A stretch of DNA of 7,823 bases from an uncultured Coriobacteriaceae bacterium (GTDB lineage: Bacteria > Actinomycetota > Coriobacteriia > Coriobacteriales > QAMH01), in contig CACZSV010000220.1 of NCBI GenBank assembly GCA_902783925.1, positions 1 to 7,823 on the forward strand. Direction: 5' to 3'. The notes below the pieces were generated by a model. That model was given only the letters and a program-made list of their open reading frames with translations, made no database searches and was not told where the DNA came from. A program made the position numbers and the translations under genes. Positions 1-6,724 of this stretch are shown one piece after another. Within the stretch, counting starts at the first letter, position 1, and every line of letters starts with the position of its first letter.

Positions 1-106
1 TCACCCCTCCCCTGCAGTCCGCCTCGACCGCCTCCTCGATCGTCTCTTTGGACATGAGATCACGGTCTGTCACGAGATAAAGCGTGTAATCGATATCTGG
101 CTTCAT
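1..106 (-). CDS. thiE: Thiamine phosphate synthase ThiE, N-terminal fragment
   Basis: ThiE joins HMP-PP and thiazole phosphate to make thiamine phosphate in the cytoplasm. Only the first 35 codons are present; the gene runs off the left edge. The translation starts MKPDIDYTLYLVTDRDLM, and the LYLVTDR strand followed by a helix and a GGV motif (residues 33-35) is the usual first beta-alpha unit of the ThiE TIM barrel. The ATG at 104-106 (minus strand) is preceded by a purine-rich GAGAGGAAA ribosome binding site, which fixes the start. It is the third gene of the thiD-thiC-thiE operon, 51 bases downstream of thiC. The family call rests on a short stretch, but the motif and the operon context agree. 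The only close alternative is the paralogous regulator TenI, which shares the fold. Confidence 0.9.
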   Translation of the reverse strand, partial: MKPDIDYTLYLVTDRDLMSKETIEEAVEADCRGGV

Positions 107-132
107 GCGTGTTTCCTCTCGCCTGCGTCTAT

Positions 133-157
133 GATGCGAACGGCGCAAGTTTGCATC
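133..157 (-). other. Intercistronic hairpin between thiC and thiE
   Basis: An imperfect inverted repeat starts immediately after the thiC stop codon. On the minus-strand RNA the arms GATGCAAAC and GTTCGCATC flank a 7-base loop, with one A-C mismatch in the 9-bp stem. No T-run follows, so it is not a convincing intrinsic terminator. It could protect the upstream message or lower thiE expression relative to thiC. It could also be chance. Confidence 0.35.
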
Positions 158-1471
158 TTATGCTTTTTCCAATAGATCCAAATCGACCTGTTCGAGCGCT
201 TTGTTGACCGTACGGACCGCGCACATCTTGCCGCACATCGTGCATGTGCCGTCTTCTGCAGGCGGCGCAGAGCTGTAGTACTCGCGCGCTTTTTCGCCGT
301 CTATCGCCAGCTCGAACATGCGCTCCCAGTCGAACGCCTTGCGCGCGTCTGCCATCATGTTGTCGCGCGCACGGGCACCTGGTATTCCCTTGACGACATC
401 TGCAGCATGGGCCGCGATGCGCGTTGCAACGATGCCGTCTCGCACATCGTCAATATCGGGCAGGCGCAAGTGCTCCGCTGGCGTGACATAGCAGAGGAAA
501 TCGGCGCCATTCGCAGCAGCGATCGTCCCCCCGATGGCACTCGTGATGTGGTCGTACCCCGGCGCTATATCGGTCACGAGCGGACCGAGCACGTAAAATG
601 GCGCGCCGTGACACAGGCGCTTTTCCATCTTCATGTTCGAGGCGATCTCGTCGAGCGCCATATGTCCTGGCCCCTCGATCATCACCTGCACATTGGCGTC
701 CCATGCGCGCTTCGTGAGATGCCCCAGCTCGACAAGCTCGCAGATCTGCGAGGAATCGCTTGCATCATCGATACAGCCCGGCCGCATGGCATCGCCGAGA
801 CTTATGGTCATATCATGTTCGTAGAGAATGTCGAGCAATTCGTCAAAGTGCTCGAAGAAGGGGTTTTCATTGCCCGTGAGCTGCATCCAGGCAAATAGCA
901 GCGAGCCTCCGCGGCTCACGATGTTCATGCGACGCCCCTCGCGCATAAAGGCATCGACGGTGCGCCGGTTTATGCCTGCGTGTATCGTTGCGAAATCAAC
1001 GCCATCGTGCGCATGGCGGGCAACTACGTCAAGGAAGTCCTGCGCCGTACAATCGGCAAGTTCCTTTTCCAGGTATCCGACGGCATCGTACATGGGCACC
1101 GTTCCTATCATCGCCGTGGACTTGGCGATAAGATCTTTCCTGAACGCAGCGGTCTTACCGCAGTTGGAAAGATCCATGATGGATTCCGCGCCCATTTTCA
1201 AAGCGAGCTCGACCTTGGCCATCTCGATGTCGTAATCGTGCATATCACCCGAAACGCCCAGGTTGACATTGATTTTGGTGCTGAGCCCCTCGCCCACGCC
1301 CTGCGCATCGAGCGCCTGATGGTTGTGATTTGCGGGAATGGCGACCGAGCCTTTAGCCACCTGTGACATGAGCCAGTCGATATCAACCTGCTCGCGAGCT
1401 GCCACACGTTGCATCTGAGGCGTCGCGATTCCCGCACGCGCCGCCTCCATCTGCGTCGAAAATGATTTCAT
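158..1471 (-). CDS. thiC: Phosphomethylpyrimidine synthase ThiC (short form)
   Basis: ThiC is a radical SAM enzyme that rearranges aminoimidazole ribotide into HMP phosphate, the pyrimidine half of thiamine. The 437 residues lack the long N-terminal extension of E. coli-type ThiC (about 630 residues). Family motifs are clear: KINVNLGVS (66-74), MIGTVPMYDA (121-130), SLGDAMRPG (224-232), MIEGPGHMA (264-272), VLGPLVTDIAPGYDHI (294-309) and LCYVTPAEHL (326-335). The C-terminal iron-sulfur cluster cysteines are C410, C413 and C417, spaced C-X2-C-X3-C. That is one residue tighter than the C-X2-C-X4-C of E. coli ThiC. The ATG has a good GGGGAGA ribosome binding site six bases upstream. This site lies in the 15-base gap after the thiD stop, so the two genes are closely coupled. 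The operon is expected to be under the TPP riboswitch upstream of thiD. Confidence 0.98.
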   Translation of the reverse strand: MKSFSTQMEAARAGIATPQMQRVAAREQVDIDWLMSQVAKGSVAIPANHNHQALDAQGVGEGLSTKINVNLGVSGDMHDYDIEMAKVELALKMGAESIMDLSNCGKTAAFRKDLIAKSTAMIGTVPMYDAVGYLEKELADCTAQDFLDVVARHAHDGVDFATIHAGINRRTVDAFMREGRRMNIVSRGGSLLFAWMQLTGNENPFFEHFDELLDILYEHDMTISLGDAMRPGCIDDASDSSQICELVELGHLTKRAWDANVQVMIEGPGHMALDEIASNMKMEKRLCHGAPFYVLGPLVTDIAPGYDHITSAIGGTIAAANGADFLCYVTPAEHLRLPDIDDVRDGIVATRIAAHAADVVKGIPGARARDNMMADARKAFDWERMFELAIDGEKAREYYSSAPPAEDGTCTMCGKMCAVRTVNKALEQVDLDLLEKA

Positions 1472-1486
1472 GTAAGTCTCCCCAAG

Positions 1487-2287
1487 CTAAGATAACGACC
1501 ATACACGCGATCCGCGCAAAGGATCGAATACCCGCGTGCCATGCCCCAGCTCGAGCGGACGTGCGAGAGCACGGGCAATGTAGGCATGCGCCTCGCGCAC
1601 TGCATCGACCAAGTCCATGCCGCAGGCGATATTGCAGGCGATGGCACTCGAAAGCGAGCAGCCGGTGCCATGGTATTCCCCCTTGAGACGCCTGGAGGTG
1701 AACTCGAAGACATCTTCTCCAGCGTAGAGCCGGTCCACGAGCACATCGCTGGCATCATGGCCGCCCTTGATGAGCACCGCACGCGCTCCTGCGTCGAGAA
1801 AGACGCGCGCAGCCCTTCCCATACTCTGAGCATCCGTGACCTCGACTCCCGTGAGTTCAGTTGCTTCCGGGATGTTCGGCGTCACCACGCAGGCCAAAGG
1901 AATAAGCGTATCGCGCACGAGCTCGAACACGCTCGTTTCGGTAAGCGTAGCCCCCGCTGTTGCCACTAAAACAGGGTCGAGCACAATGGGCACATCGGCA
2001 TGGCATGCCAAGACATCTACAACCGTCGATGCGATATCGGCGTTACCGAGCATGCCAATTTTGATAGCCGACGGCGGCATATCATCGAAGACCGCCTCGA
2101 TTTGAGCAAGCATCATGTCGGGGCTCGTCGACTCGATTGCGGTAACCTCCCGCGTATTCTGCGCTGTGAGCGCTGTGATGGCGCAAGACGCATGAACCCC
2201 GTGGGCAGCCGCGGTTTTGATGTCGATTTGGGCACCGGCCCCAGCACAGCTGTCAGAGCCGGCAATGACGAGAATTGAAGTATCCAT
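1487..2287 (-). CDS. thiD: Hydroxymethylpyrimidine/phosphomethylpyrimidine kinase ThiD
   Basis: ThiD phosphorylates HMP and then HMP-P to HMP-PP, the pyrimidine substrate of ThiE. The 266 residues match the usual length of this ribokinase-fold family. Visible motifs are the N-terminal IAGSDSCAGAGAQ (8-20), GVHASCAITALTAQNT (30-45), KIGMLGN (76-82), DPVLVATAGA (104-113), VTPNIPEATELTG (135-147), the KGGH strand (174-177) and the anion-hole/catalytic segment HGTGCSLSSAIA (206-217), with the expected catalytic Cys at 210. The usual SGGAG of the first glycine loop reads CAGAG here. It is first in the operon. Its start at 2287 sits 4-5 bases after a modest GGGTG ribosome binding site, which itself follows directly on the closing helix of a TPP riboswitch. 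Translation therefore looks feedback-controlled by TPP. The protein ends in TAG, 15 bases before thiC. Confidence 0.97.
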   Translation of the reverse strand: MDTSILVIAGSDSCAGAGAQIDIKTAAAHGVHASCAITALTAQNTREVTAIESTSPDMMLAQIEAVFDDMPPSAIKIGMLGNADIASTVVDVLACHADVPIVLDPVLVATAGATLTETSVFELVRDTLIPLACVVTPNIPEATELTGVEVTDAQSMGRAARVFLDAGARAVLIKGGHDASDVLVDRLYAGEDVFEFTSRRLKGEYHGTGCSLSSAIACNIACGMDLVDAVREAHAYIARALARPLELGHGTRVFDPLRGSRVWSLS

Positions 2288-2297
2288 TTTTCACCCA

Positions 2298-2391
2298 TTC
2301 ATGCGGCCCCGCATTACCGGAACCGTCTGGTCGGTCGCGACAGTATCGTGTCGCCTCTCAGCCATACGCAGTACGCACAGCTCCCGATGAA
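2298..2391 (-). promoter_or_regulatory. TPP riboswitch (THI element) of the thiD-thiC-thiE operon
   Basis: Read on the minus strand, the element opens with TTCAT (2391-2387), which pairs perfectly with ATGAA (2302-2298) to close helix P1; a G-U pair can extend it. Inside are the conserved CGGGAGC segment (2386-2380), a 5-bp hairpin CGTAC-TGC-GTATG, the diagnostic CTGAGAGG (2361-2354), and an accessory hairpin CGACA/TGTCG. Next comes a 7-bp P5 stem GGTTCCG/CGGGGCC (with two G-U pairs) capped by the conserved GTAATG loop. The P2 pairing is less obvious by eye. The thiD ribosome binding site GGGTG begins two bases after P1, and no terminator hairpin with a T-run lies between aptamer and start codon. 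Control is therefore probably translational, by hiding the binding site when TPP is bound. Confidence 0.9.
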
Positions 2392-2403
2392 CAATGCGCG
2401 CCT

Positions 2404-2412
2404 ATAGTAGCA
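2404..2412 (-). promoter_or_regulatory. Extended -10 promoter of the thi operon
   Basis: The minus strand reads TG-C-TACTAT, an extended -10 element (2412-2404). No good -35 hexamer is found at 16-18 bases upstream, which fits extended -10 promoters. Transcription would begin near 2397, just ahead of riboswitch helix P1 at 2391, so the message would carry the full aptamer with almost no extra leader. Confidence 0.55.
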
Positions 2413-2550
2413 TGAAGACTCCGGGGCCGGCAGTGAGTCGGCATGACATTCTTTGCGACTCATCCAGGCGGGGCGGGAGGGCCAAAGCCCGTTCCTACGC
2501 CCAAAGACACCCAAAAATGAATCGCGAAGAACAGGCGGCTTTCCTGCACG
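2413..2550. other. Intergenic stretch between divergent thi and sortase promoters
   Basis: About 140 bases with no convincing gene lie between the two divergent promoters. The only structure I see is a hairpin at 2475-2495: arms GGGAGGGC and GCCC-G-TTCC, with a CAAA loop and one bulged G. No T-run follows on either strand, so it is not a good terminator. It would lie outside both predicted transcripts. Confidence 0.4.
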
Positions 2551-2559
2551 TGGTAGAAT
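2551..2559 (+). promoter_or_regulatory. Extended -10 promoter of the sortase gene
   Basis: TG-G-TAGAAT matches an extended -10 element (5 of 6 to TATAAT). The -35 region is poor. A start near 2566-2571 would give a leader of only about 20-25 bases before the sortase ATG at 2592. This also supports the downstream start codon, because longer upstream reading would lie outside the transcript. Confidence 0.45.
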
Positions 2560-2591
2560 ACCCTTCCAAACAACGCGATGGCGGGGAGCTC

Positions 2592-3320
2592 ATGGGATCG
2601 CATGCGAAAAGAAAACCTCTCAGTAAAGGCAAGCGACGGGCGCTGCTCATCGTGGAGATTGTCTGCATCGTCATCGCCGTCGTCTGCGTCGGGCTTCTCA
2701 TCAAGGAGCTCAGCAAGTACTGGATCGCTGACAATGATTTCAAGCAGATCACCCAGACCTACAACCGCGATATAGACCGTCTGGAAACCGATAATCCAGA
2801 CTGCGTCGGGTGGGTGAGCGCTGCCGACACGCGTATCGATTATCCCGTTATGTACACGCCAAACGACCCCGAATTCTACCTACACCGCAATTTCGAAGGC
2901 GAGTACTCTGCAGCCGGAACGCCGTTCCTCGGCGAGGGCAGCATTCCCGATAGCGTGAGCATCATCATCTACGGCCACCACATGAACGACGGAAGCATGT
3001 TCGCAGAGCTCGAGAAATTCGACGATGCGGCATTCGGTACGACGCACACCGTGGAGTACAAGACCAAAAACGGCGTGAAGAGCTACAAGACGGTCGCCGC
3101 ATGGTACGAGGATCTCTCGAGCGGCGGATACTATAGGTACTGGGATCAAGTCGGCAACCTCGACGAGCAACGCTACAACGATTACGTAGTTCAGGCCAAG
3201 GCACGCTCGCTATATGAAACGGGCGTGACCCCCACGTATGGCAAAAAGCTCATTACGCTTTCCACCTGCAGCTATGGCACAAGCGAGCAGCGCTTCGTCG
3301 TGCTCGCCGTCGAAATGTAA
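2592..3320 (+). CDS. srtB: Class B sortase (membrane transpeptidase)
   Basis: Sortases cut a C-terminal sorting motif between Thr and the next residue and attach the protein to cell-wall peptidoglycan, working on the outer face of the membrane. The chosen 242-residue protein has a short basic N-terminus (KRKPLSKGKRR), one membrane segment at about 17-38, then the sortase barrel. Class B hallmarks are the NPDCVGWV and IDYPVMY segments (68-75, 82-88), YLHRNF (96-101), IIYGHHMNDGSMF (125-137) with catalytic His129, TLSTCSY (222-228) with catalytic Cys226, and EQRFVV (232-237) with catalytic Arg234. The frame is open further upstream to 2394, but that would run into the thi promoter and lacks a ribosome binding site. 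The ATG at 2592 follows GGGGAG, though only 3 bases away. The gene converges on the MPKTG surface protein, its likely substrate. Confidence 0.93.
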   Translation: MGSHAKRKPLSKGKRRALLIVEIVCIVIAVVCVGLLIKELSKYWIADNDFKQITQTYNRDIDRLETDNPDCVGWVSAADTRIDYPVMYTPNDPEFYLHRNFEGEYSAAGTPFLGEGSIPDSVSIIIYGHHMNDGSMFAELEKFDDAAFGTTHTVEYKTKNGVKSYKTVAAWYEDLSSGGYYRYWDQVGNLDEQRYNDYVVQAKARSLYETGVTPTYGKKLITLSTCSYGTSEQRFVVLAVEM

Positions 3321-3330
3321 GGCGTCTTCC

Positions 3331-6300
3331 TTACTCTTCGTCCGATTCGTTCGTCTCATTTGCAACGCGTCGTGCCGAGTACGCAGCCAAGGCGGCGCCA
3401 GCTGCGGCTACAGCTGCGGCGATACCGCCAAACCCGGCAAGCATGTCGCCTGTCTTCGGCATGGCCTTACTCGTAGCTTTCGAACTTGACGTTGTCGCTT
3501 GAGACGTGCTCGAGCTGCTTGCGGTCGACGATGTCGGCGTAACTGGAGCCGGCACTGGTTGGACCGGGTCGTCATCCTGGTATGGATCCGAGATAACGTT
3601 TGCTACGTGGAAAACCTCGTTGCCATAGGACGGCGTTCCATAGTCGAAGCTCTCGTCGTCGATGAGCTCTTTATAGCCTATGCTCTCCGGCGAATCCTCG
3701 AGGTCGTCGTCCTCAGCCTGCGCGCTTACCCCGGGGAAGCTGGCCGCAGCGCCGGTGGCGGCAAGAGCGCGTTCGTCAACGTCGGTTTCGCTGCCATAGG
3801 CCTCGTCGTGATAGACGACCGTGGCTTCGTTACCCTCTTGAGGCACGGTGTGAACATCCGTCACGTCGTACTCGATTTCCAGGTAGTCGTTATAGCCGTC
3901 GTCTTCGCAGGTATCCCTGTTCGTCCAAAGCCACAGCCTGGAGCCGGCAACCTTTTCCACCGGATATGTGACCGTCTTAAGATCGCCGGGGTCATCGAGT
4001 TCGTCGTATCCGATCAAATCCAGCTCCGAGGCTTCCTCGGAGTAACGAGCGCAGATATACGATCCGATGAGCGGGATATCCGTCATTGTCTCTGGGATGG
4101 TCAGCATAAGCTCGCCGGTGCCGTTCATGTCGAGGAAGAGACTCTTCTCGTCTACGCCGATAGACTCAACAGCGCCCGTGACGAGATGCACGCTCTTTTT
4201 CACCTCGGCGTAGTCGATTTCAGATACGACATAGCAATGGTCGACGTCGTTTTCGAATACCGCATCGACCTTGTATGTAATGGTGAGATTTGCGACGCCC
4301 TCTTCAAGTATATCGGCGCCCGGGGTGTCCTTGGGAACGCTCATGATGCTCGTCTCGAGCGAATCCATGTCGCGTACGGCAATCAAGCGGGATCCGTCTT
4401 CGAGATTGACCAGGTCGTCGAGCACCATATCCGAGGTTTCGTAGTGCTCTTCGCTCTCGTCGGCATAAGCGAGCGCCGGCGCAAGAAGCCCGCGCTCCAT
4501 CGAAGACTGCGCCGCCAGATTTTCATCCTTGTCTTTCAGGCCAGATTCAAAAACAGCACGGGCTTCGCTGAGCTTCGACATGGTGTCATCGTCGTTCGTG
4601 CGCAAGCCGCCGTTGAGATCGATGCTGAAGTCCTGCAGCATACCCCGGACATTGTCGACGACACCGATCATGTCATGGCATCCATTGGCGCCGATTCTCG
4701 CAAGCAAGTCGCTTTGAACGCTCGCATCAAGCCCCTTGGATCCATCGTAGATTGCATTCACAAGGCGTATCAGACGGTCCTGGCCTTCCCCGTCGGTCCA
4801 TATCGTTCCGTCGTAGTCGCCATCGATGAGTTTCGAATCGCTGCTCTTGGTGTTGTTATGCGATCCCGAATAGTAGAGATGCGCACCACGCTGCCAGGCG
4901 TCATAGTCCTTTGCACATGCGAGCATCTGTTTGTAGACATCCGATTGGCCCGCCTTGCGATACGCACGTTTGAGCGATTGGATGGGGACAATGATGAAGG
5001 TAGGCGTGTGCAGACTGCGGCGGCCAGCGTCGCATACGTAGGATTGGCCATCTTCGTCGAAATAGGTGGGCATAACCGTCGTATCGATCCACGCACGCAC
5101 GCCGCTGTCCCAGGGAGTGTCCGTATAGAAATACTCGAGCAGCTGCGTGATGCAGGCGATGGTCTCGTTCATACCGAGCGTGTTGAAATAGGTATGCGCA
5201 TCTTCGAGCACGCCGTCAGCATTGGCGAGCACGTTCGCGAGGGTGTTGGTTCCCTTGTAGGTGCCGCCATCGCCCCGTGTGAGCATCTCGCGCCAGTCGG
5301 GGTTGTTGTCTGCATCGGATAGAGCATAGCGGTCGAAGGGAATGTGGTAGCCGAACATTGGCAACTTGTCGCCGTTTTGCTTCTTATAGTTGCAAAACGC
5401 GAGGATGGAGTTTTTGGCAATGCCGGATCCGCCGACGTATGTGCGGCAGGTGTGGGCGGGGCACCAGAAATCCTCCATCGTGTGGCACATCATGCCGAGC
5501 GCACGCAGACGCATTCTGCGGCGCGAATGCTTTATGCCTGTTTCCTTCGGGCCCACCTTCAACGACACGCGCATGTTATGCACGTTCTCGTCGAGTTGGC
5601 TGTAGGTGTCGATGAAGCCGTTAAAGATTTTCTGAGCGGCATCTGCGCTGGGCACGTCGGATGTTATTTGCACTTTGCCCGTGCGCGCGTATTCATAGGC
5701 AACGCTGAGCCACTGCAGCGCGAATGTCTTGATTTCGGATTGCTTGAGATGGCCCGAGCAATCCGCCGTCGAAGATAGCATGCCGTGAATAAAGTTGTTA
5801 CGGTCGTTCATCGTGAACTGGACGAGCGCGTTAAGCCAGTCACCGTTTTGATTCTGTGTTTCACGAATATGCTGACCTACGTCCCAGGCGCCTTCGTAAT
5901 AGTTATTGCCCGAGAATTTTGGCACGTCATTAGCATGCGCGCACGAATAGGCGAAATCCAGCAGAATGTCTGCAGCCGCATCGTTCCAAAACGAACCGAT
6001 GCGCAGATAGGCGAGATTCTCGCGGTAGAGTCGTATCGCAAGGTCGTCAGCTGTGAAGGTCTTTCCCTCGCCCTTATCGACGGTATCTTGCGCAATTGTG
6101 GCGTAACGCGCATTGCTCACGTCAATCGTCCCCGCCCAGGGATTCAGCAGCGTGTTTCTTGTAGTGTCATTTGCATACTTGCGCACCACACGTGCGTACG
6201 CGATCTGCACGAGGTCCTCATGCACGCAGTCACCCATGCCGATCTTCTTCAAAATGGGCGAGGTCGCGTTTGTCCAGGAGCTCCATGCGTGCGCGCGCTC

Positions 6301-6441
6301 TGCGGGAAGCGTCATCGCGCCGAGACCCAAAAGCGCGCCAGCGCCAAGAAGCGTACGACGCGAAAAACTTCGATCAAGTCCCTCTACCTTATGACGACCG
6401 AGGCTGCCCTTATGTTCTTTGCTATCAGAATTAGCGGACAT
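3331..6441 (-). CDS. Tat-exported, sortase-anchored zinc phospholipase C-like surface protein
   Basis: A 1036-residue wall protein. A twin-arginine signal (S27-RR-TLLG, hydrophobic stretch to about 45) ends AHA|W, leaving Trp53 as the likely mature N-terminus. An N-terminal Trp is a metal ligand in zinc phospholipases C. Further candidate ligands are H74, D154, H169, then H320-X3-D324-X5-H330 in HTMEDFWCPAH, which has the same spacing as H126/D130/H136 of Clostridium perfringens alpha-toxin, and H366-X3-D370 in place of the usual H-X3-E. Residues 370-960 match nothing I recognise: the first part looks helical, the later part acidic and strand-rich. A Pro/Ser/Thr stalk (about 962-992) precedes the sorting signal MPKTG (994-998), a hydrophobic segment and a charged tail containing RR. 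The start has a GAGGGGA ribosome binding site. It may hydrolyse phospholipids or other phosphoesters at the cell surface; substrate unknown. A P1-nuclease-like activity is the main alternative. Confidence 0.85.
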   Translation of the reverse strand: MSANSDSKEHKGSLGRHKVEGLDRSFSRRTLLGAGALLGLGAMTLPAERAHAWSSWTNATSPILKKIGMGDCVHEDLVQIAYARVVRKYANDTTRNTLLNPWAGTIDVSNARYATIAQDTVDKGEGKTFTADDLAIRLYRENLAYLRIGSFWNDAAADILLDFAYSCAHANDVPKFSGNNYYEGAWDVGQHIRETQNQNGDWLNALVQFTMNDRNNFIHGMLSSTADCSGHLKQSEIKTFALQWLSVAYEYARTGKVQITSDVPSADAAQKIFNGFIDTYSQLDENVHNMRVSLKVGPKETGIKHSRRRMRLRALGMMCHTMEDFWCPAHTCRTYVGGSGIAKNSILAFCNYKKQNGDKLPMFGYHIPFDRYALSDADNNPDWREMLTRGDGGTYKGTNTLANVLANADGVLEDAHTYFNTLGMNETIACITQLLEYFYTDTPWDSGVRAWIDTTVMPTYFDEDGQSYVCDAGRRSLHTPTFIIVPIQSLKRAYRKAGQSDVYKQMLACAKDYDAWQRGAHLYYSGSHNNTKSSDSKLIDGDYDGTIWTDGEGQDRLIRLVNAIYDGSKGLDASVQSDLLARIGANGCHDMIGVVDNVRGMLQDFSIDLNGGLRTNDDDTMSKLSEARAVFESGLKDKDENLAAQSSMERGLLAPALAYADESEEHYETSDMVLDDLVNLEDGSRLIAVRDMDSLETSIMSVPKDTPGADILEEGVANLTITYKVDAVFENDVDHCYVVSEIDYAEVKKSVHLVTGAVESIGVDEKSLFLDMNGTGELMLTIPETMTDIPLIGSYICARYSEEASELDLIGYDELDDPGDLKTVTYPVEKVAGSRLWLWTNRDTCEDDGYNDYLEIEYDVTDVHTVPQEGNEATVVYHDEAYGSETDVDERALAATGAAASFPGVSAQAEDDDLEDSPESIGYKELIDDESFDYGTPSYGNEVFHVANVISDPYQDDDPVQPVPAPVTPTSSTASSSSTSQATTSSSKATSKAMPKTGDMLAGFGGIAAAVAAAGAALAAYSARRVANETNESDEE

Positions 6442-6467
6442 GGTTCTTCCCCTCTATCGAGGCTTTC

Positions 6468-6487
6468 GATGACAAGCGTGTGTCATC
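6468..6487. repeat. Inverted repeat in the surface-protein leader
   Basis: GATGACA-agcgtg-TGTCATC is a perfect 7-bp inverted repeat with a 6-base spacer. It lies about 15-20 bases upstream of the surface-protein ribosome binding site, inside the predicted transcript. It could be a regulator's operator or an RNA hairpin near the start of translation. Confidence 0.5.
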
Positions 6488-6532
6488 CGGCCTTGCAGCG
6501 CATTTTCACTGTATCTGCTGCACATCCTCACT

Positions 6533-6546
6533 GTGCAATGTGCAAT
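6533..6546. repeat. Tandem heptamer GTGCAAT x2
   Basis: GTGCAATGTGCAAT is a perfect back-to-back repeat of seven bases within the predicted leader of the surface-protein gene. It is short enough to be chance. No known binding motif is recognised. Confidence 0.4.
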
Positions 6547-6582
6547 TCAATCTTTCAAAGCATGGTTCGATTGACACGTTTT

Positions 6583-6612
6583 GTTATACCACGCCGCTGG
6601 TTGAATTGTCCC
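6583..6612 (-). promoter_or_regulatory. Promoter of the surface-protein gene
   Basis: On the minus strand, TG-G-TATAAC (6591-6583) is an extended -10 element with 5 of 6 matches in the hexamer. GGGACA (6612-6607) stands 18 bases upstream as a 4-of-6 -35 element. Transcription would start near 6576, giving a leader of about 135 bases. A GTGTCA hexamer (6577-6572) lies at the start point and equals the half-site of the direct repeat at 6725-6745. Confidence 0.6.
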
Positions 6613-6724
6613 ATCTCAATCGACGATTCATATGTGTTAAGACTCTTCCCAGAATCATTCTCACCCATTTGCCAAACAGCGCTAGAGCACGTTGTGCGCG
6701 ATTGCTCTTCTCAGTCTTTCGCAT

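Noticed and set aside
407..898. Plus-strand open frame opposite thiC
   Set aside because: Shadow of the strongly conserved ThiC frame.
2475..2495. Hairpin between the thi and sortase promoters as a terminator
   Set aside because: No T-run on either strand, and no gene ends nearby to terminate.
2394..2591. Longer sortase with 66 extra N-terminal residues
   Set aside because: It would begin in the thi promoter, lacks a ribosome binding site, and would put a non-membrane extension before the basic-plus-hydrophobic anchor typical of sortases.
3499..5322. A 607-codon open frame on the plus strand, opposite the surface-protein gene
   Set aside because: Antisense to a protein with clear signal, metal-site and sorting motifs. 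It has no ribosome binding site and no recognisable domain. Long antisense frames are common opposite GC-biased codons.
6571..6589. TTGACA near TTATAC on the plus strand as a promoter
   Set aside because: Only 7 bases separate the hexamers, and the minus-strand extended -10 explains the AT-rich block better.
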